In this document: positions 58,510-64,000 of the stretch, one piece after another
Layout of the letters: the number at the start of each line of letters is the position of its first letter
Numbering within the stretch: the stretch's first letter is position 1
Source: Flavobacterium defluvii
GTDB taxonomy: Bacteria > Bacteroidota > Bacteroidia > Flavobacteriales > Flavobacteriaceae
DNA length: 64,000 nucleotides
Reading direction: 5' to 3'
Assembly (NCBI RefSeq): GCF_900129555.1
Contig: NZ_FQWC01000003.1
Span: 186,001 to 250,000, forward strand
Program-made: the position numbers and the translations under genes
The notes under the pieces: generated by a model
What the model was told of the DNA's origin: nothing
Seen by the model: only the letters and a program-made list of their open reading frames with translations
Database searches by the model: none

Positions 58510-59343
58510 CTAGTAATCTTCCAATTTAAATTGATAATTTAAAATGTTTTCGATTTTTTCGCTGGAAATAACCTTTTTGATATTTGATTTTTCAGAGCTG
58601 AATTTTGGTAAAACTAAGTTTTGTTGCTCTGCTTTTTGAGTATAATAATCCTTTCTTGTTGGATGAAAAGGCGCAACGGCGTTGAAAACTTCATTCCATT
58701 TTTGCTGGTTTATGATTTCTTCAATAATGGCAATGCAGTCTTTTTGATGAATTAAATTTATTGGAGCGTCGGTATTTTCGAGATTTTCTTTTCCGGCTAG
58801 AAATTTTACAGGATGTCGGTCTTCGCCGATTAATCCGCCGAAACGTAAAATGGTCGTTTCGAAGTTTTGATTTTTTTGAAGAATCGCTTCTGCTAAAACC
58901 AATTGCTTGCCGCTTTCGGTTTCCGGATTTAGATTTGTTTCTTCGGTAATTAATTCGTTACCATCGCCATAAACAGAAGTAGAGCTTACAAAAAGAACTT
59001 TTGTAATGCTTGATTTCTCTATAAATGAAATTAGATTTTCGATTTTCTGAACAAAAACTTTATTTGAATCTGAAGTAACAGCTCTTAATTTGGGTGGAAT
59101 ATCAATAATTAAAATTTCACTTTCGGCCAAAAAATCGTCAATATTTCCAGAAATACTTTCACCTTCAATATTTCCTTCGACTTCGCTCAGGATGACAAGG
59201 AAAGGATTTATTCCAGAATCTTCTAAAATAGAAAGTTTGCTTTCAGAAGTTGTAGATCCCTTTACCGAAATTCCTTTTTCGATTAGTTTTTTCGCCAAAG
59301 GCAAGCCCAGCCAGCCACAGCCTAATATGCTTATTTTTTTCAT
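58510..59343 (-). CDS. NAD(P)-binding epimerase/reductase of the YeeZ type, with inserted repeat peptide
   Basis: Seen: 277 residues. The N-terminal Rossmann motif is ISILGCGWLGLPLAKKLIEKG, then EILIIDIPP, VLFVSSTSVYGDGNELITEE (SDR-type TS..Y) and TTILRFGGLIGEDRHP. The family is of extended SDR proteins with unknown substrate. Residues about 47-58 read FLVILSEVEGNI. This is the translation of a dispersed DNA repeat (59174-59200), so it is probably an in-frame insertion between secondary-structure elements. The reading frame is intact. Confidence 0.85.
   Translation of the reverse strand: MKKISILGCGWLGLPLAKKLIEKGISVKGSTTSESKLSILEDSGINPFLVILSEVEGNIEGESISGNIDDFLAESEILIIDIPPKLRAVTSDSNKVFVQKIENLISFIEKSSITKVLFVSSTSVYGDGNELITEETNLNPETESGKQLVLAEAILQKNQNFETTILRFGGLIGEDRHPVKFLAGKENLENTDAPINLIHQKDCIAIIEEIINQQKWNEVFNAVAPFHPTRKDYYTQKAEQQNLVLPKFSSEKSNIKKVISSEKIENILNYQFKLEDY
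59174..59200 (-). repeat. Dispersed repeat inserted in frame in a coding sequence
   Basis: On the minus strand it contains GTCATCCTGAGCGAAGTCGA with CCTT/AAGG ends, matching the intergenic hairpin at 58437. Translated it gives LVILSEVEG. Confidence 0.85.
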
Positions 59344-59365
59344 TTTTTAAGATTGCTTAAAGTAA

Positions 59366-59432
59366 TAATCTCGCAAAGTCGCAGAGTCGCAAAGAATATT
59401 AAACTTTGCGTCTTAGCGACTTTGCGAGATTA
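59366..59432. repeat. Octamer-periodic hairpin
   Basis: The right arm ACTTTGCG TCTTAGCG ACTTTGCG AGATTA (59403-59432) pairs with a left arm at 59366-59394 with three mismatches. The left arm on the minus strand also reads CTTTGCGA CTCTGCGA CTTTGCGA. Nearly the same words as 44260-44291. Confidence 0.9.
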
Positions 59433-59462
59433 AAAGCCACAAAGATGTTTACTCTTTTGATT

Positions 59463-59912
59463 TTACAAAGTTAGCGTAAATCGGACTTTATCTTTTCCTT
59501 TTGCACCAATTCTGTTATAAAATTTAATTGCTCTTGTATTAAACTCGGGAGTTTGCCATTGTATGTTTATGCAGTTATTTTGAGTTCCGATTTCTTTTAG
59601 TTTGTTAATTAAAACTTCACCAATTCCGAAACTTCGGGCTTCTTCTTCGAGAAATAAACAATCCATGTACAGGAATGCCGCAGCATCCCAGGTTGAGAAA
59701 TCAAAAGTATAGGAAACATAACCCACAATTGTTTCTTTTGCAGCGACAACTAAACAAAACAGTTTTGGTTTTTCGCTGAAAATTGCTTTTTGAAGATTTT
59801 CTAGTTTTCCTTCCGGAGAAAAATCAGCTTTTTCAAATTCAGCGTGTTTTTGGCAGAGGATAACCAATTTTGGTAAATCGGTTATTTTGCAGTTTCTTAT
59901 TGAATATTCCAT
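59463..59912 (-). CDS. GNAT-family N-acetyltransferase
   Basis: Transfers acetyl from acetyl-CoA to an amine. Seen: 149 residues, N-terminal YSIRNCKITDLPKLVILCQKHAEFE, central LVVAAKETIVGYVSYTF, YMDCLFLEEEARSFGIGEVLINKL (motif A with a RxxGxG-like SFGIG) and C-terminal WQTPEFNTRAIKFYNRIGAKGKD. The substrate is unknown. Its start overlaps the LysR gene end by 16 bases on the same strand, so the two are translationally coupled. Confidence 0.9.
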   Translation of the reverse strand: MEYSIRNCKITDLPKLVILCQKHAEFEKADFSPEGKLENLQKAIFSEKPKLFCLVVAAKETIVGYVSYTFDFSTWDAAAFLYMDCLFLEEEARSFGIGEVLINKLKEIGTQNNCINIQWQTPEFNTRAIKFYNRIGAKGKDKVRFTLTL

Positions 59913-60799
59913 TGCAGGTTAATTTCATTTTGTAGAAAATTAATAAAATGCTGAAAATAATCCGGATATGTTTCGTTTGCTCTTGTCGCTATGAAATGTT
60001 TTCGTTTTAAGCCATTTTTGCCCACTTTTACGGCTTTAATTGGATTATTTTTTAAATGTGGCTGTAGTGCCCATTTTGCCATCGACATAACGCCCATATC
60101 AGCTTTTACCATTTCGAGAGAAGCTTCTGTGAGTGGAAGCGGTGTTATTTTTTTCGGTGTTACTTTGGCTGGAGCCAAAACAAACTGATGAATCGTAACC
60201 GTTTCCATCGGAAGGGAATGAATTATTAAATGTTCGTTTATAAAATCTTCGGCAACGACATATTTTTTGTCTGCCCAAGGATGATTTTCTGAAACGGCCA
60301 TTACAACTTCGTCCTGAAAAAGTTCGGTATATTTTATATGATTATCTTTTATCGTGTCGCTTACAATGGCAATATCGATTGTATTTTCTAAAAGTTTTTG
60401 CAACGGAATATGTGTTGCTTCGGTTATAATTTTCAGTTCGACATTTGGGTATAAAAGATGAAATTGCTTTAAAACCGGCGGCAGCCAGTGATAGCTCGAA
60501 AAACATTCTGTACTTATTCTGATTTCGCCGTATTCTCCGTAAACCATTTGTTTGATCTGAGATTGGGTTTCGGTGAGTTTGTCCAAAATTTCGTTAGCAA
60601 GTGCATAAATCTTTTCACCAGCTTTTGTGAGAACCAGTTTTTTGTTGGTTCGTAAAAAAATAGCCGTACCCAATTGATATTCTGCTTCTTTGAGCTGATG
60701 ACTCAAAGCTGATTGTGTTAAATGAAGTTTGTCAATCGCTTTTGTAATGCTTCCTTCTTCAACAATTGCTTTTATCAATTTTAAGTGGCGTATTTCCAT
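59897..60799 (-). CDS. LysR-family transcriptional regulator (MetR-like)
   Basis: Seen: 300 residues. The N-terminal winged helix has MEIRHLKLIKAIVEEGSITKA, KLHLTQSALSHQLKEAEYQLG and FLRTNKKLVLTKAGEKIY. The C-terminal co-inducer domain has ISTECFSSYHWLPPVLKQFH, typical of MetR-like members. ATG 60799 is preferred to the upstream 60820. It is divergent from a rhodanese gene, which LysR proteins often regulate; a sulfur link would fit both. The gap holds TTCATGAA (near 60867) and a -7 box for the rhodanese gene. Confidence 0.9.
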   Translation of the reverse strand: MEIRHLKLIKAIVEEGSITKAIDKLHLTQSALSHQLKEAEYQLGTAIFLRTNKKLVLTKAGEKIYALANEILDKLTETQSQIKQMVYGEYGEIRISTECFSSYHWLPPVLKQFHLLYPNVELKIITEATHIPLQKLLENTIDIAIVSDTIKDNHIKYTELFQDEVVMAVSENHPWADKKYVVAEDFINEHLIIHSLPMETVTIHQFVLAPAKVTPKKITPLPLTEASLEMVKADMGVMSMAKWALQPHLKNNPIKAVKVGKNGLKRKHFIATRANETYPDYFQHFINFLQNEINLQWNIQ

Positions 60800-60908
60800 T
60801 TTTTTGAGATTTATATACAAAGGAACAAAATTTTAGACTGCCATTTGCATGAAAAAATCTAATGCGGTTCATGAATTTTTTTCGTTTTTATGGCATGAAA
60901 TGTTCTTC

Positions 60909-60916
60909 TACTTTTG
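60909..60916 (+). promoter_or_regulatory. Putative rhodanese-gene -7 element
   Basis: TACTTTTG fits TAnnTTTG 38 bases before ATG 60947. Confidence 0.5.
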
Positions 60917-60946
60917 AAAAAACAAAATCAACAAAACAACATTACT

Positions 60947-61342
60947 ATGGAAGAGCAAATTAAATTTTATGAGCATAAACTAGTATTCGAAATGGATCCG
61001 TCTGATTTATTTGATGCTTTAAACAATGGCGAAAAAGTAATTGCGATTGATGCGAGAAAAGCTTTTGGATTTGAAGCAGAACATATTCCGAATGCGATTA
61101 ATATTCCGCATCGCGAAATGTCTGTAGAAACCACAAAACATTTAGATAAAGATATTTTATATGTTACGTATTGTGATGGAATTGGCTGTAATGCTTCGAC
61201 TAAAGGTGCTTTGAATATGACAAAATTAGGTTTTAAAGTAAAAGAATTAATAGGAGGAATTGAGTGGTGGAAGTTTGATGGATATGCAACCGAAGGCGAA
61301 AAAGGAAATAAAGCCGGTCTAAAGTTTGAATGTGCGTGTTAA
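60947..61342 (+). CDS. Single-domain rhodanese-like protein
   Basis: Seen: 131 residues, one rhodanese domain with VIAIDARKAFGFEAEHIPNA, INIPHREM and the loop VTYCDGIGCNASTKGALNM. The catalytic Cys position in rhodaneses (CxxGxR) corresponds to YCDGIGCNAS, so a Cys is present but the loop is atypical. The C-terminus ends in LKFECAC. Probably sulfur transfer or persulfide handling in the cytosol. ATG 60947 is preferred over 60914, which lies next to the promoter. Confidence 0.85.
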   Translation: MEEQIKFYEHKLVFEMDPSDLFDALNNGEKVIAIDARKAFGFEAEHIPNAINIPHREMSVETTKHLDKDILYVTYCDGIGCNASTKGALNMTKLGFKVKELIGGIEWWKFDGYATEGEKGNKAGLKFECAC

Positions 61343-61387
61343 AAGTTACAAAGGTTCAGAGGTACAAAGGCTCAAAGGTTTCTCAGC
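61341..61387. repeat. Octamer-periodic array, four units
   Basis: TTACAAAG GTTCAGAG GTACAAAG GCTCAAAG in 8-base steps (minus-strand form nCTYTGnn). Inverted partner at 61431-61470. Confidence 0.9.
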
Positions 61388-61401
61388 ATATCGATAAAAG
61401 C

Positions 61402-61430
61402 AAAAAGCACTATGAAAATAGTGCTTTTTT
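61402..61430. terminator. Bidirectional terminator between octamer arrays
   Basis: AAAAAGCACTAT and ATAGTGCTTTTT arms around GAAA. It lies between the convergent genes ending at 61342 and 61472. Confidence 0.93.
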
Positions 61431-61470
61431 AATCTTTGTACCTCTGTTCCTTTGCTTCTTTGAACCTAAC
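61431..61470. repeat. Octamer-periodic array, four to five units
   Basis: TCTTTGTA CCTCTGTT CCTTTGCT TCTTTGAA CCTAAC in exact 8-base steps. Inverted relative to 61341-61387. Confidence 0.9.
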
Positions 61471-61471
61471 T

Positions 61472-61891
61472 TTAAGATTCTACTACAGCTTTTAGGGCTT
61501 GTAATATTGGATTTTCTTCTCCTTGTGGTTTTTCCTGAACTGCGCCAGGGCGATTGTCTTCCTGAATTATTTCGAGTTTTACTTTCTGATTTTCTTCAGA
61601 TAAAACATAACTCATTATAAAATAATTCTCGGGTTTGTCTTCTAATGCCGGTCTTGGAAAAAACAGCGAATATTTTATTTTTTGATTTGGAGAAACTTCT
61701 AAAACTGTTCCCCATTGTTCAAAAACCTGACCTTCCCATTCATTCCTGAATCTGATTTCGTTACCGATTTTCCAATCTGTAATTAAATCACTTCCGTATT
61801 CCCATTGTTTTACCAATTCTGGTTTTGTCAATGCGTTCCAGACTTTTTCTATTGGCGCACTTAAAAATATTGTAGAAACATTTGTTGCCAT
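61472..61891 (-). CDS. SRPBCC (AHSA1-type) family protein
   Basis: Seen: 139 residues, N-terminal STIFLSAPIEKVWNALTKPELVKQWEYG and IGNEIRFRNEW, EVSPNQKIKYSLFFP and a C-terminal helix, the pattern of the Bet v1/AHSA1 fold that binds hydrophobic ligands or Hsp90-like partners. The last 30 residues (EDNRPGAVQEKPQGEENP) are unusual, with a disordered look. Function unknown. It starts 18 bases after the M28 peptidase gene stop on the same strand and may be co-transcribed. Confidence 0.85.
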   Translation of the reverse strand: MATNVSTIFLSAPIEKVWNALTKPELVKQWEYGSDLITDWKIGNEIRFRNEWEGQVFEQWGTVLEVSPNQKIKYSLFFPRPALEDKPENYFIMSYVLSEENQKVKLEIIQEDNRPGAVQEKPQGEENPILQALKAVVES

Positions 61892-61909
61892 AGTATTCGT
61901 TTTTAGTTT

Positions 61910-64000
61910 TTATTCTGGTTTTTGAACAGCTGGTTTTATTAAACTGTCTTTTGCGATTACAGTACTGTCCTGAATTGCTGCAGGCTGAATTGGCGGATTT
62001 ACCGGGGATGTATATCTTTTAATTTTCTGCTGAATCATTACGGCATCATTCAAAACAAATGGCGTCGGCATCATCCAGTCGCTTCTTGGTTTAACTTTCA
62101 ATTCCGGGTTTGTCATTAAGTCAAATGAACTTTCTATTAAATCCATATCAAAAATAGACGATTTATTGATGTAGAATTCCATAACAAGTGGTTCGTTTCC
62201 AACAACATAATAACATAAAATTTTGCTGTCTTCACGTTGTAAGCGATTTCCTTTTTCACCAAAAGTCGAAACACCGTTTGCCTTAAAGTTGTAAAACGTC
62301 ATTTTTGGGTTGGCATAAATATCGTAACGATTTACTTTTCGGTTTGGCGTAATTTTAATTTTTAAATATCTGTTGCTGCCAATTACGCTGTCTCTTAAGA
62401 AAGCAATAGTTGGTTTTGGAACATCAATTAGAGGAGCAATCGCACTGTGCGTAAAAGTTGAGTTGTATTTACTTGAAATAGGAAAACTATTTAATCCCGG
62501 AGCTTTTTGGTTTTTTTCGCCCAAATATGATTTTGTCCAGTCATCTAAATTTACATCATAAGTTGCCCATAGAGCTGAATTGGTATTGGCGTTATAGATA
62601 TACAATAAGCTGTTTGATTTTGCTTTGCCGTGTTCGTAGCCTGAATTGTATCCGGCATAAATGAAAAATCCAATCGATGCGGCAAAGAAAACCATAATCC
62701 AGGCCCCTTTTTTAACAAAAGTATTGAATATCGGCAGTAATAATCCGAAAAGAAGTACGGTTAAAATAGCACTTACGAATAGAATTTTTAATCCTAAACC
62801 AACCGGAAACATTACAATAAACGGCGCTATGATAGCTAAAGCCGGAATACTGAAAATTAAATTCATTCCTAAACTGTAATGCTGCGTAAAAACAAAAATC
62901 CCAAACAAAAGAATTCCAAAATAAACCGGAACAATTAAAAATCCTGCACCGGTTAAGCTATTAGCCAAAAATGCATTTATGATAATCCAAAGCAGTAAAG
63001 GAGCCACGAAATGGTTCATTGTAATTTTAGCATCAGAAAAATGGTGGTAAAATGCGAAACAAATAGCGATACTTAAAGTTACAAATGCGCCAATGTATGC
63101 GTGGCCGTTATATGTAAATCCGTTTAAGAAATCAGAATACTGCGGATAAATTTCTAAAATTATTTTCCAGCCTAAAAAAGTAACTAAACCGGCAATAATA
63201 AGCGATCCTAAAAGCGGAACAAATCCTTTGAATATTTCCCTCAAAGTAATCATTCTTTTGGCTTTTCCGATAAACATGAAAAGTACCAGTAATCCAAAAG
63301 CAATTAAAGTCATTGGCATTACCCATGAAAAAGGATAACTTATGAAAGAAAACGGTGCGCTGAAATAAACGTAATCTTCTGTTGAATCTGTTTGGTTTAA
63401 ATCAGTATTTGCAAAGTATCTTAATAAAGGCATCAAATAAGAGCCTTGGTGTGCAAGCGTCATTTTGTTTAAATGCTGAACATCGTCTTGCTGTGTATGA
63501 TAATTGTAATGTCCGTCGATAAAAGCGAAATTAAATCCCTGAATATTTGCCTGTTCTCTAAAAACGGTTAAATCTGTATCATTAGGAAGCATTTTGTAAA
63601 TGCTGTACATCAAAGAGTTTGATACCGGATATGATGCTTTTGCTTTTGTAAATTCTTCTACAAGTGCTTTATTGCCTTTGTTGGTTTCCATGAGCATGTA
63701 ACTCGGTCCTGAACTTCCTCTGGCTTCAAAGTTTAAAACCAAACCAACATCTTTTGCCCACGGATGTTTGTTTACAAAAAGCGCTGCGCCGTTTAAACCT
63801 AATTCTTCAGCGTCAGAAAAAAGAATAATGATGTCATTTTTCTGCGGTTCTTTAGCATATAAAAAAGCTCTGATTCCTTCAAGAATGGTGGCAACTCCTG
63901 AGGCATCGTCACTTGCGCCTTTTGAAAAAGAATGCGGCGCGCTGTCGTAATGAGAAAGTAATAAAAGGGCTTTTGAATTATTTGTTCCCTTGATTCGGGC
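61910..64000 (-). CDS. M28-family zinc aminopeptidase with membrane domain, 5' end missing
   Basis: The visible 696 residues run from the right edge to the stop. The first part is the peptidase core: LLLSHYDSAPHSFSKGASDD (zinc His and bridging Asp), IILFSDAEELGLNGAALF (catalytic and zinc Glu pair) and LNFEARGSSGPSYML. Then come about eight membrane helices (residues about 220-470) and a C-terminal soluble domain. This is the architecture of membrane M28 peptidases related to vacuolar PFF1 and ER FXNA. The substrate is unknown. The start and any signal anchor lie beyond 64000. Confidence 0.92.
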   Translation of the reverse strand, partial: ARIKGTNNSKALLLLSHYDSAPHSFSKGASDDASGVATILEGIRAFLYAKEPQKNDIIILFSDAEELGLNGAALFVNKHPWAKDVGLVLNFEARGSSGPSYMLMETNKGNKALVEEFTKAKASYPVSNSLMYSIYKMLPNDTDLTVFREQANIQGFNFAFIDGHYNYHTQQDDVQHLNKMTLAHQGSYLMPLLRYFANTDLNQTDSTEDYVYFSAPFSFISYPFSWVMPMTLIAFGLLVLFMFIGKAKRMITLREIFKGFVPLLGSLIIAGLVTFLGWKIILEIYPQYSDFLNGFTYNGHAYIGAFVTLSIAICFAFYHHFSDAKITMNHFVAPLLLWIIINAFLANSLTGAGFLIVPVYFGILLFGIFVFTQHYSLGMNLIFSIPALAIIAPFIVMFPVGLGLKILFVSAILTVLLFGLLLPIFNTFVKKGAWIMVFFAASIGFFIYAGYNSGYEHGKAKSNSLLYIYNANTNSALWATYDVNLDDWTKSYLGEKNQKAPGLNSFPISSKYNSTFTHSAIAPLIDVPKPTIAFLRDSVIGSNRYLKIKITPNRKVNRYDIYANPKMTFYNFKANGVSTFGEKGNRLQREDSKILCYYVVGNEPLVMEFYINKSSIFDMDLIESSFDLMTNPELKVKPRSDWMMPTPFVLNDAVMIQQKIKRYTSPVNPPIQPAAIQDSTVIAKDSLIKPAVQKPE

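Overview
The window comes from a Bacteroidota genome of the Flavobacterium type. It is low in GC. Its promoters carry the flavobacterial -7 element TAnnTTTG. It encodes the gliding lipoprotein GldH, a metalloprotease with a type IX secretion C-terminal sorting domain, and several TonB-dependent receptors with carboxypeptidase-like N-terminal domains. Nothing looks like a prophage, plasmid or large island. It is a chromosomal segment of mostly housekeeping operons whose intergenic spaces are unusually rich in dispersed repeats. I found no rRNA, tRNA or CRISPR array.

Layout. 1-9500: heme synthesis (hemC partial, hemA, hemH, hemJ) with a lipoprotein truncated hemoglobin, an AraC-type regulator, a sensor kinase and a crotonase. 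9500-21200: metal homeostasis. This holds a DtxR/MntR regulator, an Nramp transporter fused to a universal-stress domain, a Fur-type regulator, a MerC-like protein, a thioredoxin-reductase-like enzyme, a TonB receptor, a secreted thioredoxin, a lycopene-cyclase-like protein, an ArsR regulator and a bacilliredoxin. 21500-27200: a complete RND efflux operon. 27400-31100: two tRNA U34 hydroxylation enzymes (TrhO and TrhP) with a ferredoxin, interrupted by a REP-type tyrosine transposase gene. 31200-34300: small membrane, secreted and immunity-like genes. 34500-38700: RicT-like protein, gldH and a class A penicillin-binding protein. 39000-44100: SCOT-type CoA transferase and a secreted M4 protease. 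44500-51500: TonB receptor, exported SAM-hydrolase-family protein, phosphoesterase, DNA polymerase IV and a PAS protein. 51600-64000: fumarase, a second REP-type transposase, SpmAB-like protein, an AlkZ-like DNA glycosylase, an exonuclease, Ogt, a reductase, GNAT, LysR, rhodanese, an SRPBCC protein and a partial M28 peptidase.

The most unusual signal is in the spaces between genes. First, two Y1 (HUH) transposases without any TnpB each sit beside their own family of palindromic elements. Family 2 also has a detached copy 35 kb away, and two further palindromic families have no transposase in the window. Second, at least nine intergenic loci carry arrays with a strict 8-base period in which nearly every unit fits nCTYWGnn. 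Third, shorter dispersed repeats recur, and one of them (the GTCACCCTGAGCGAAGTCGAAGG type) has entered a coding sequence in frame as the peptide VILSEVEG.

Regulation can be partly read. GCAAC-n3-GTTGC-type palindromes lie in the fur-like/merC divergent promoter and upstream of the RND operon. TTTAGAC-n2-GTCTAAA-type palindromes lie upstream of the Nramp gene and, in weaker form, the TonB receptor and hemA. All functional names rest on motif recognition by eye, not on database searches.
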